A stretch of DNA of 64,000 bases from Endomychus coccineus (Eukaryota > Arthropoda > Insecta > Coleoptera > Endomychidae). A program made the translations under genes and the position numbers. The DNA lies in NCBI GenBank assembly GCA_958510875.1, contig OY294069.1:160331111-160395110 (forward strand). Direction: 5' to 3'. Below the pieces are notes generated by a model. That model saw only the letters and a program-made list of their open reading frames with translations. It was not told where the DNA came from and did not search any database. Below are positions 21,858-32,696 of the stretch, one piece after another. Each line of letters begins with the position of its first letter. Position 1 is the first letter of the stretch.

Positions 21858-22232
21858 AATTTACGGGAAGTTGCATCAAGCCAGGGCTTTTTTTATAGAA
21901 AGTGTACTAATTTTTTCATGTCAATATTTCGCGATTAATTTTCTGCTTCATCAGGACTACAATATTTAATTTACTATAAATAATATTTAAAGAAAGGACA
22001 AGAAAGATTTATTTACAGATAAGTTTAGGTACTGCAACTTCAAATGTACAAACCTAAAATTCTCTGTAAATAAATCTTTTTTGCCCTTTCTTTAAATAGT
22101 ATTTATTGTAAATTAAATATTGTAGAATCCTTATGAAGCGGTGAATAAATCGCGAAATATTGAAATGAAAAAATTAGTACACTTTCTATAAATAAAAGCC
22201 CTGACTTGACTAATTCCCGTAAATTAAAAGCT
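21858..22232. repeat. ~375-bp foldback (hairpin) element
   Basis: Two arms of about 170 bp are inverted copies: the left has TATAGAAAGTGTACTAATTT and TTAAAGAAAGG, and the right the reverse complements (AAATTAGTACACTTTCTATA). The outer ends read AATTTACGGGAA. It lies about 200 bp downstream of the TMED stop codon and could be in a long 3' UTR. No coding content; target duplication not resolved. Confidence 0.8.
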
Positions 22233-22999
22233 TGGATTTCAACTAGTACAGTCGCTACTATGATATGAAACAATCAATATGTGAACAATATTATGAAAAA
22301 GAAAATATCATTCTAATAATACTAATATATATGTTGTTGTTAAATTTGAATTATAAGTTTATGTAAATTTCTGAAAACAAACGTTTTTCACAAATTGTTA
22401 CAATTTATTGGGCATGCAATGACTGTTTTCATTTATACATACATAAGTGAGATGAAGTTGAGAATTTTATTTATATTTTTTTAATTAATTGTATTATAAA
22501 ACTCGAATATTTTCAATTAAAAATTTGATAATAAAATTAGTTTTTTCTATATATACATTCCTGAAGATGACAATTCCTTTCATTATGTACATTCCCCTCA
22601 GATATTAAATGGATGAACTGGTTAAAAGGATAATTAGTACATTATCTGAATATTTCAAACAGTTGTGTATAAGGCAGATTAATTTGGTCATTAACCTATT
22701 GAGATTGGTGTGTAATGTTGGTTTTCTAACTTCCGGCCCTCTGTACAACTATGTATACACTTAACATCTGACAAACTCGACAAATTATGATTATTTTGGA
22801 ATAAATCTGAGCTATTACAATCCAATAAATAAAATGACATGATGGTATTCACGGGTTTTTGTTCGATAATGATGCGACGAGCATGCAAGTTCCAATCTTT
22901 CTGGTAAAAACAAGTTAACGATAATTGTAAACATTCCAATGAAGTCTGATTTACACTATTACCATTATATTATATGTTTATTATCCTAGTCCACCTATA
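22233..22999. other. intergenic AT-rich sequence
   Basis: No recognised feature. A minus-strand frame at 22939-22691 is discussed among rejected items. Confidence 0.35.
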
Positions 23000-24240
23000 G
23001 CATCTCTTTAAAATCGCCACAGATAGAGAAAAGACTGGAGGGAGATTTTTTTTTGCCTAGAGGAGGGGAAATCTTGCATAGACGCATCGGGTGTGCCAGA
23101 TTCCTACCAACTAAAACCCCTACTCCGTGAGGTTGGTTCTCCATCCATGTGCCCTCACATGTTGCTACCTCCTCACCAGTCCGGTGTATTCTATGAATTT
23201 CAGTAGCCTGATATAGGGGATACTTCTGATTTCCTCGGGTGTTGTTTTATCGTCTCCGAGGTATGTCCGACGACCAATCGCGTATACAGGTGTTTCATCT
23301 TCCACGCCGCAATCCCTGCTAGTGGGCTGATCTACCAGACCCATCATGTAGAGGTGTTGTTGCATTGGGCGTGTCCGGTTAGGAAAGCAACATTCCATAT
23401 TTCTTGCCTGCTGAACGTCAGCTGCTGGAGATCTCCCATCAGTCGCTTGGAGTGCGACATACGGGGCAGTTCCCTCCAGTAGGTACGGTGCTCTATCTCG
23501 AGCCGTTTTTGGATTACAGATTTCGATGTGGCATGAGAAATGCCACAGGTTGGCTCTGGTCCAATCACTCCCATACGAGTGTTACTCTATTGGGGTTCAT
23601 TACTAGTGCCGTTAGTTCTTTACCACAATCAAGTACACATTGTGAGGTGATTGTGTATGACTCCAGTGCCTTAAGCACTGTCAGGTTGCTCACTATGATT
23701 GTGATTTGTCTATTCTCATAGGCCCTCTCTCATAATTCGAGCACATGTTGTAATTGCAACTATTTTTGCTTGAAATTCTGTCGCAAAAGTCCCTAGGTTC
23801 AAAGAAATTCTTTCCCCTTGGTCCGTTTTCTCGACTATTCCAGCACCAGTACTTTTTTCCGTCTTGGTGCCTTTGGTAAGCCATATGGAATCCCCTGGTA
23901 TCATATGGGGACTGCCCCTAGCGTTCTCCCGCCCATTCAAGGTTTGAATCATGAAATGCACGGAAGTGCTGTGAACCTTGATCCTGTCGGATCTCATCCC
24001 CAGTGGCCCAGGTGATCCAAGCAATCCGAGGATGCTTCGGCCTTTTTGGTCAGCCTTTCCTTGGCCGATAAGATCGAAGAGATACGCTTCTCTTATGGCC
24101 TTTGCCTGAACGGCGAGGTGCAGTGGTTCCAACCCCAACAGCCTCTCCATCGCAGCCGTTGGGGTGGTCGACATTGCACCTGGAGGGAGATACAGTTGCA
24201 TGTAAACGAGGCCGACAATTTAATCTTCGAATCGCAACTT
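23000..24240 (-). mobile_element. LOA/R1-like LINE, 3' part with RNase H, degenerate
   Basis: On the minus strand the start reads ...GAMSTTPTAAMERLLGLEPL, the usual block after the RT thumb in these LINEs, then an RNase H domain in which GTKTEKSTGAGI stands for DGSK.E.G.G and FATEFQAKIVAI holds the catalytic-region glutamate. After a frame change come LTGHAQCNNTS, RPMQQHLYMMGLVD, an ETPVYAI (HxxxC-like) block and YLGDDKTTPEEIRSIPYIRL. Frame changes near 23400-23700 make it non-functional. The RT domain is absent from this copy. A related, also broken, copy with the RT lies at 54600-56330. Confidence 0.8.
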
Positions 24241-24570
24241 GCAAAACTTTTCTCTTTCGGCGTTTATTAGTTGTAAATTCAAAAAACTAATATCTATTTC
24301 AAATTTTCACATTAATATTAATTCGGGGGACGATATTGAAAGGGGCTACCAAATTGTGTCACTTTAATTATTTATATATCCGAAATGGTAATTATAGGTT
24401 AATAGCTGATAGTTCCCGACGCTGTTTCGCTCTCTTGAGCGGAACGACTTCGCTGCAGTGTTACCGGTCGAGGTATAAATACCCCATTGACAAAAATACT
24501 AGCAAAATTGTAGTTTTATGTTTTGTTAATAGTAATAGATTTACTTATTTAATTAGCGCTAGTTGAAAGT
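24241..24570. other. short spacer between two LINE relics
   Basis: No recognisable feature; a slightly GC-richer stretch at 24418-24475 has no coding frame. Confidence 0.35.
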
Positions 24571-26280
24571 GAAATGTTTTGAAACAGTACATTATTTAAA
24601 ACGCTGATTAAATTTCAGAACAAGTCAAATATCTCGAAAACTGTCAACTCTGATGAAATCTGTCAGATAGTGAAACATTTTGAACCTAAGAACTCGGCAG
24701 GTTTTGACGGCGTATCCCAAAAATACCCAAAATCACATTATTAGTTAACCCTCTTCAACATATATACAACGACTCGCTGCATTCTGGTATTTTTCCTGAA
24801 CCACTAAAATTGGCAATTACCATTCCTCTTTATAAGAAAGGAGACTCTGAGCTGCTCGAAACCTATCGTCCAATTAATCAGTTTTCTCAAAAATATTGGA
24901 AACTATCTTCAATAGAGTAGGTAGCTTCCTAAACAGCGTTAACTTTTTAATCGTTCTCAACATGAGTTTATAGAAGTTAGGTCTACACTGCTTTGCTTAA
25001 TTTTGTGAACTATGTAATTCATGCATTAGGTAATAAGGAAATTATATGTGGTGTTTTCCTTGACTTGTCTAAGGCATCCCATTCACTTGATATTGTTTCT
25101 CTACTTGCTAAGTTATCAAAAATTGGGATTAGGGGTTATGCCCTGAACTGGTTTAAAACCTAGATATCAAACAGAAAACAAAAAGTTGCAATTAAAGACA
25201 AGGGTGAAACATTTTAGTCTGATGTGCTTCTAACAAACGTTGGAGTTCCACAAGGTAGCGTCCTTGGGCCCCTTCTATTCATAATGTGTTACTTGGCACA
25301 AATACTGAATTAGGAAATTATGCAAACGACACACATATGCTTGTAAAAGGTTCATCCCTGGATATCAAACAGACAGGTACGCCCTTATGGAAGCAGCTCA
25401 AGGACTGGTTTTATATAAATCAACTACTTCTTGATGAGTCGGGAACAAATTGCTTACTGTTTACAACAGACAGATCCAAGTGTCAGGCTCCAGAGTTCTT
25501 CGATTATGGAGAAATATGCCTTTCTATTCCAAAAGTGAAAAATTCGTACTCTCGAAAAACTGAATAAAGTATGCTTTGCATTGAGTTATCCAGAACGGTG
25601 GGCCCTAGTTTCCTAAGGAGTGTTTATTTTGCCAATTTTTATTCCAGCCTTAAATACGCTATTGTCATCTGGGGAGGCTCTTCAAGACTAATAGATATCT
25701 TTAAGCTGCAAAAATGAGCTCTAAGAATAGTTCTAAAAAAAAAATTTAAATCAATCATTCATGTAAAGGTAAATTTGCTAGTAACCACTTTTTAACAACA
25801 CCAGGCCTGTATATCTTTGAATGCCCACTTTTTTGCAAAAAAATCAGCACATATCTTCACAGGAACTGATAGATCATGAATATAGCACGAGAAATAAAAA
25901 TAGCTATATTTATCCTTGTCATAGATTAACTTTAACAAAAGCATGTTCTTACTATGCATGCATTTGTTTTTATAAATGTCTACCAAAGGGTCTACATGAA
26001 TTGATTAATCCTAAAAAACGATTCAAGAGTGAAGTGAACATGTGTTTAAAAACCCTACTCCGCTGGAGAATTTTTAAATAGTAAATTAGTTACTATGTAA
26101 ATAAAAAATTTTTAAACCCGATTTTATATTAACTGTAGGTTTTTTGTCATTGTTAGATATAATTTTAATGTGTTTAATGTTAATATGATTATTTCATTCT
26201 AATTGTACCTCACGTGTTTCATTAAAATTGTTTACTGAAGCTTAATAAATTGCTTTACTACATTCTTTCTGTTATTAAAA
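24571..26280 (+). mobile_element. Jockey/CR1-like LINE, highly degenerate
   Basis: Pieces of a LINE RT appear in order in several plus-strand frames: FEPKNSAGFDGVSQK, VFLDLSKASHSLDIVSLLAK, SKIGIRGYALNWFKT, VGVPQGSVLGPLLFI, and YANDTHMLV where YADD is expected. The C-terminal part has YSTRNKNSYIY and CLPKGLHELINPKKRFKSEV. Numerous stops and frame changes are present, and the second catalytic aspartate motif is mutated to YAND. It ends with AATAAATTGCTTTAC. It resembles the 5674-6748 fragment in type. Confidence 0.8.
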
Positions 26281-27559
26281 AATTTATAAAGTTTACTGTG
26301 AAAAATGTTATGTTCATTTAAATCCGTAGAGTACAATATATGGCGCCCTCTAGCTGCTACAGTAGTCTTGTTTTATAGAGTTTCTCATATAAAACTCCAG
26401 TATACCAACTTTCAATGCAATACGTAAGAAAATATATACAATATTTTAAAAACGAAGATATTATGTTTGTATAAACTTTTTGTTAATCCTTTTGACGTGA
26501 TTGAAATCTTCAGTATCGTGAGCATGAGTCAGAAATTACTCACTCGCCCATCCCTAGTTAAAAGTCAAAAAACACTGAACCATCCTGTATATTCGTATTA
26601 AAGACTATATTTGTGTTCTATCAATTAACTAGAAGCCCACATGCATGGTTCAGATGTGAAAATTTTTCGTTACATTACAGCTCTTCACGATAGGTTAGCA
26701 AAATTAACTAGCCTTATACCAACAGTATAAACCCACATGTATGCTGACGCAACAGGTATTTGCTGCGAACTTTGTCGGCTTTTAGAGTTTACATGCGCGG
26801 GTTTAGTTCATTGAACAGTGGGGTACAACCACCGTAAGTCACTCAATACTATAAAAGATTCAAAAGATTGTGAAAAATCAGTCTCATCATCTTTCTGCTT
26901 TTCAGAAGATATTTAATAATTTTTCCACAAAGGGCTCTTCTTTATCGATAAAACGAATTTTCTTGGCAATACCAAAATCTGGAGAAGGAATAGGGAAAAG
27001 GTGTATGATTAATAGATGTAAAAAAACGGTACTTTATTTAAATAGCACAGACATTTCTAAACACAGTTCACAAGTTATTTCAACGGATATATTTGTTGAA
27101 GCATTCAAGCCCAAACAGCACATTTATATTTGTATTATGGCACAATAAGGAAATTATGTTTTCCGTCTATCAGAACACTTCAATGTTAGTGATAACAATT
27201 ATTTTTATATAAGACATTGGTGAGATATGTTGAAGGAGACTCGTAACAATTACAAAATCCGGAAAAACATTCATTTATTCAAATTGGGGTTTTCCACGTT
27301 ATTATATTAATAAATATAAGGTTTCTGCGTTTGCAATTGAAAGGTATTCATGTATCTCACAAATAATCAGTCAAATCCTATAAAATGGCAACTAGCAGCC
27401 CATTACTCAATTAAAAAAATATTTCAACTTCTAGTTTTATAATCAGCTGAAAGGAACTTTGATTGATCAAAATACAATTTTAATTTGAATGATTAAAAAA
27501 TTCCTTTCGTTGTTCTAAATCTCCAGTACTGTAGTCACGAATGTTGCAAGAGGGCTACT
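26281..27559. other. intergenic sequence without recognised gene
   Basis: AT-rich; no exon or repeat could be supported. An open frame at 26870-27148 has poor coding character. Confidence 0.35.
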
Positions 27560-28709
27560 CTAGGAGCCAGAGCGATATTGATGGTCTGAAAATTAACCCG
27601 ATGGCACTATGGTTTATCGTTAGAGGACGGTTCAATGACCAATTCATCTCACAGACAGAAATTTCGCCGGCTGCTAGATCTCGAGATACAGCCTCCGCAA
27701 ATTGTTTATTTTTTGACTGGCGGTTAACCCTTTTCAAGTTGCGATTACTTGAAAAGCATGCCATTTTTATACACTTCCACTATGTGCCATCATTTTTTAT
27801 CGTGTCTGTTTATCACGCTGACCAGTTAAAATTGGACCGAAAATGAACTGCAAGTTAACCCTCCCAAACCTGGTGGAAAATGTTCATTGGTATTGGCAAT
27901 TGTTAAGACACCCTATGCCATCAGAAGTTATCGGTCCATTTCCAAGTAATTGGCCATTATTTGGACCAAAAATGTTTTTTTTCTCATTTTGTGGCTAAAC
28001 CTTGCGGATTACAAGGTAACATGATGGCACCATGTTAAACAACTTTATAGAAGGTCAATAACCCAAAACGAAAACGGCCGTACCGATCTTAAACCCAGCC
28101 AGAATCTCAATAATTGACTAATTTATCATAAAATTCGTCATATTATCCATATTTTTTTGTGGGGTGGTTTTAATACGCAAGGAGCGATGACAATAATTTT
28201 AAATCTTTATTTGACCTCTAATAAAGTTATTTAACATGGTGCCATCATGTTACCTTGTAATCCGCAAGGTTTAGCCACAAAATGAGGAAAAAAAAAACAT
28301 TTTTGGTCCAAATAACGAACAATTACTCGGAAATGGACCGATAACTGTTGATGGCATGGTGTATGTTAACAATTGCCAACACCAATGAACATTTTCCACC
28401 AGGTTTAGGAGGGTTAACTTGCAGTCCATTTTCGGTCTAATTTTAACTGGTTAGCCTGATAAACGGACACTATAAAAAAATGATGGCACATGGTGGAAGT
28501 GTATAAGAATGTCAAGATTTTCAAGTAACCGCAACTTGAAAAGGGTTAACCTCCAGTCAAAAAATAAACAATTTGCGGAGGCTGTATCTCGAGATCTAGC
28601 AGCCGGCGAAAATTCTGTCTGTGAGATGAATTGGTCATTGAACCTGAACGATAAGCCATAGTGCCATCGGGTTAATGTTCAGACCATCAATATCGCTCTG
28701 GCTCCTAGA
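27560..28709. mobile_element. 1.15-kb foldback element with ~500-bp arms
   Basis: The left end TCTAGGAGCCAGAGCGATAT is matched by its reverse complement at the right end, and pairing continues almost to the middle (near 28130). Paired blocks include ATCTCGAGATCTAGCAGCCG on the right strand versus its complement on the left, and TAACATGGTGCCATCATGTT near the centre. The flanks show no clear duplication (AGGGCTAC and CTATAATA). No transposase is encoded; the ORFs in it are arm translations. Confidence 0.85.
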
Positions 28710-29618
28710 CTATAATATTAGCTATTTGCTAATAAAAGATTCATAAAAATAAACAGCATTGTCCACCATGTTTACAAAAATACTGTTAAACCAAATATCA
28801 AGCGATTCTGCGTAGATATAACTGTTGGAAGGCTTGTCTTGCAATTTTGTCCATGTTTTAGACCTACTATTATTCCAAGTATATGAATTGGAATATAATT
28901 TTATTTGTACATTTGACTAGTCAAGTGAAATTCGATATTTTATTTAACGCAACATAGAAATTTCTTTCATACATATTCCCAATTTCAAGTTAATATAAAG
29001 TCAGATGAATAAAAAAAAACTTTTCATTAAGTTTCAGCGGTTGACTAAAATGAGTTTGTACTTGATCAGATCTAGCTGGAGAATCTAACTGCAGCAATTA
29101 GATTTCGTACAACTTCCATGGCAGTAGATAGTATTGTTTGTTACTTGGAGATTATTCCAATATGGTTTGATAACGTTTATAACAAATTCGCTTTTGTGCG
29201 TACAAATCAGTTGAGACTTTGTAGACATAGGTGTGATCTCCTAACTCAACAAATATCTCCTCAAATGAAGTTGAATATCTCAAACAAAATGGCCTATTTG
29301 GTAACATTGTGATGAAAATTGTCACCTACCATTAATTTTTCTCCATTATTTTTATTTTAGATACACTTGAAACGTTCTTAATTTTGAAAATATGTTTAAT
29401 TGACAAAATACTTCTCACACTCAATTTCATATTGTGAATTTTTCTTGAAGATATTTTAATTTATTGTCAACCCTTTGTATGTCAAATTTAGAAAAAAGTA
29501 TTGAATTTATTCATAATACCAGAATGAAAACTGAAAGTAACAAATTAATTTAATTAGAATTTGAACATTCTTTTGTATCGTAATTGCAAGAAAAGCTCAC
29601 AGTGATACATAAGTGCCC
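28710..29618. other. intergenic AT-rich sequence
   Basis: No gene or repeat recognised between the two foldback elements. Confidence 0.35.
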
Positions 29619-32192
29619 AGTCCAGGCAACGAACCGGAAAAAAAAAATATAGTAAGCTAGAATTTCAAAAAATTTTTGACATTTTGTTCCTGATACCCCA
29701 TAGATCATTCATGACTACCAAGACCACGGGGGTCAACCTTTCTACCCCCCAAAACGGTTTAGAAAATTAATGGATTAAGAGCCGAAAATGACCCCTAGTA
29801 TGTTTTTTGGGTCGCTGAACACGATTCCGCAGTTAGTTTTCTCGGAAAACTCCCTCCAGATGGGAAATTTGGAAAATTTATATATAATATATTATTTATA
29901 ATTTTGTTATAGAAATGACCTCTAGTAGGTTTTTTGGGTCGCTGATCACGATTCCGCTGTTATTTTTCCCAAAAAACTCTCTCCAGATGGAAAATACGGG
30001 ATATTTGAGATTTTCCTGAGACGGTTTTGAATAATAAAGTATAATTTTGTTACAAAAATGACCCCTAGTATGTTTTTTGGGTCGCTGAACACGATTCCGC
30101 AGTTAGTTTTCTCGGAAAACTCCCTCCAGATGGAAAATTTGGAAAATTTATATATAATATATAATTTATAATTTTGTTATAGAAATGACCTCTAGTAGGT
30201 TTTTTGGGTCGCTGATCACGATTCCGCTGTTATTTTTCCCAAAAAACTCTCCAGATGGAAAATACGGGAAATTTGAGATTTTCCTGAGACGGTTTTGAAT
30301 AATAAAGTATAATTTTGTTACAAAAATGACCCCTAGTATGTTTTTTGGGTCGCTGAACACGATTCCGCAGTTAGTTTTCTCGGAAAACTCCCTCCAGATG
30401 GAAAATTTGGAAAATTTATATATAATATATAATTTATAATTTTGTTATAGAAATGACCTCTAGTAGGTTTTTTGGGTCGCTGATCACGATTCCGCTGTTA
30501 TTTTTCCCAAAAAACTCTCTCCAGATGGAAAATACGGGAAATTTGAGATTTTCCTGAGACGGTTTTGAATAATAAAGTATAATTTTGTTACAAAAATGAC
30601 CCCTAGTATGTTTTTTGGGTCGCTGAACACGATTCCGCAGTTAGTTTTCTCGGAAAACTCCCTCCAGATGGAAAATTTGGAAAATTTATATACAATATAT
30701 AATTTATAATTTTGTTATAGAAATGACCTCTAGTATGTTTTTTGGGTCGCTGATCACGATTCCGCAGTTATTTTTCTCAGAAAACTCCCTCCAGATGGAA
30801 AATTTGGAAAATTTATATATAATATATTATTTATAATTTTGTTATAGAAATGACCTCTAGTAGGTTTTTTGGGTCGCTGATCACGATTCCGCTGTTATTT
30901 TTCCCAAAAAACTCTCCAGATGGAAAATACGGGAAATTTGAGATTTTCCTGAGACGGTTTTGAATAATAAAGTATAATTTTGTTACAAAAATGACCCCTA
31001 GTATGTTTTTTGGGTCGCTGAACACGATTCCGCAGTTAGTTTTCTCGGAAAACTCTCTCCAGATGGAAAATTTGGAAAATTTATATATAATACATAATTT
31101 ATAATTTTGTTATAGAAATGACCTCTAGTATGTTTTTTGGGTCGCTGATCACGATTCCGCAGTTATTTTTCTCAAAAAACTCCCTCCAGATGGAAAATTT
31201 GGAAAATTTATATATAATATATTATTTATAATTTTGTTATAGAAATGACCTCTAGTAGGTTTTTTGGGTCGCTGATCACGATTCCGCTGTTATTTTTCCC
31301 AAAAAACTCTCTCCAGATGGAAAATACGGGAAATTTGAGATTTTCCTGAGACGGTTTTGAATAATTAAGTATAATTTTGTAACAAAAATGTCCCCTAGTA
31401 GGTTTTTTGGGTCATTGATCACGATTCCGCTGTTATTTTTCCCAAAAAAACTCTCTCCAGATGGAAAATCCAAAATTCCCCATCTGGAGGCAGTTTTCCG
31501 AGAAATCTAACAGCGGAATCTTGATCAGCGACCCAAAAAACATACTAGGGGTTTTGTAACAAAATTATATTTTATTATTCATAACTGTCTCAGGAAAATC
31601 TCAAATTTTCAGAATTTTCCATCTGGAGTTTTTGGAAAAATAACAGCAGAATCGTGATCAACGACTCGAAAAACCTACTAGAGGTCATTTTTATAACAAA
31701 ATTATACTTTATTATTCATAACCGTCTCAGGAAAATCTTAAATTTCCCGAATTTTCCATCTGGAGAGTTTTTTGGAAAAAATAACAGCAGAATCGTGATC
31801 AGCGACCCAAAAAACCTACTAGAGGTCATTTTTATAACAAAATTATAAATTATATATTATATAAATTTTCCAAATTTCCCATCTGGAGGGAGTTTTCCGA
31901 GAAAACTAACTGCGGAATCGTGATCAGCGACCCAAAAAACATACTGGGGGTAGTTTTTGGCTCTTAAATTCATTGATTTTCTAAACTTTTGGATTGTTTT
32001 TATAAGAATGCTCCTCTGAGGGATTGAAACCCCATTTTGGGGAGGGGGGGGGGGTAGAAAGGTCGACCCCCTCGGGCTTGATAGTCATGAATGATCTATG
32101 GGGTATTAGGAACAAAATAAAAAAAAAAAACTAGCTTCTAGCTTACTATATTTTTTTTTATTATGACCTTTTCCCCGGCTTATTGCCTGGAC
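29619..32192. mobile_element. foldback element with internal tandem array, copy 2 (2.57 kb)
   Basis: Both ends are present: AGTCCAGGCAA at 29619 and its complement ending at 32192, followed inwards by TATAGTAAGCTAG on both sides. Inside, two unit types alternate. Type A (about 140 bp) has TTCCGCTGTTATTTTTCCCA and GAGACGGTTTTGAATAATAA. Type B (about 127 bp) has TTCCGCAGTTAGTTTTCTCG and ATATATAATATATAATTTAT. A-B dimers of about 267 bp repeat several times to about 31478, where the orientation reverses for the rest. A run of G near 32044-32053 is next to the right arm. Same family as 11304-12814. Confidence 0.9.
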
Positions 32193-32696
32193 TATTAACT
32201 GCAATATTTTGAGATGATTTTTTGAACATCGGAAGGGAACATTCAAGATAAGAGAAGCTGCAAAGTTTTCGAGATGTAGTTTTCATACGAGTCCAGGATT
32301 TGATTCAAAAATTTGCATATCCGACAAGTTAGAAATAAGGAGAAGGAGAAGTAATGATGTAAGATATTTGAGAAGATCGTAACTATATCTACATGTAGGT
32401 TGTTTTCGTAGAATGTTGATGTTAACAACGAGAGCAGCAGTTACTTGCATTTTCCATTAAAGTATTGATAACATTTATATCAAAATCGTTTGTGCGGAAG
32501 AATTAATTTTAAAACCGTGATCGTAAATTACGCAATTCTTCAGATAAAGTGACTTTTTTATATCCTCCTCTATGTTGACTTAAATGCTGTATAGCTTGTT
32601 TTACCTACGCTTCTATGGACAGGTAATCAATTCAACAAAAGGTATAGATTAAAGCTTAATTGTCACTAAAAACATTATATTAAAGTTGCATGTTTA
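32193..32696. other. sequence downstream of IPP
   Basis: Presumed 3' UTR and flank of IPP on the minus strand. No clear AATAAA was assigned, and no other feature is seen. Confidence 0.35.

Noticed and set aside
22691..22939. Minus-strand 82-codon frame with mixed composition (NLHARRIIIEQKPVNTIMSF)
   Set aside because: It could be a terminal exon (a CAG precedes it near 22950), but there is no recognisable homologue or partner exon, and a LINE relic lies directly upstream.
23404..24290. Several plus-strand frames of 62-105 codons
   Set aside because: Antisense to the RNase H region of the minus-strand LINE.
27541..27846. 101-codon frame at the start of the 1.15-kb foldback
   Set aside because: It is a translation of the inverted arm; the opposite arm gives the same on the other strand with disruptions.
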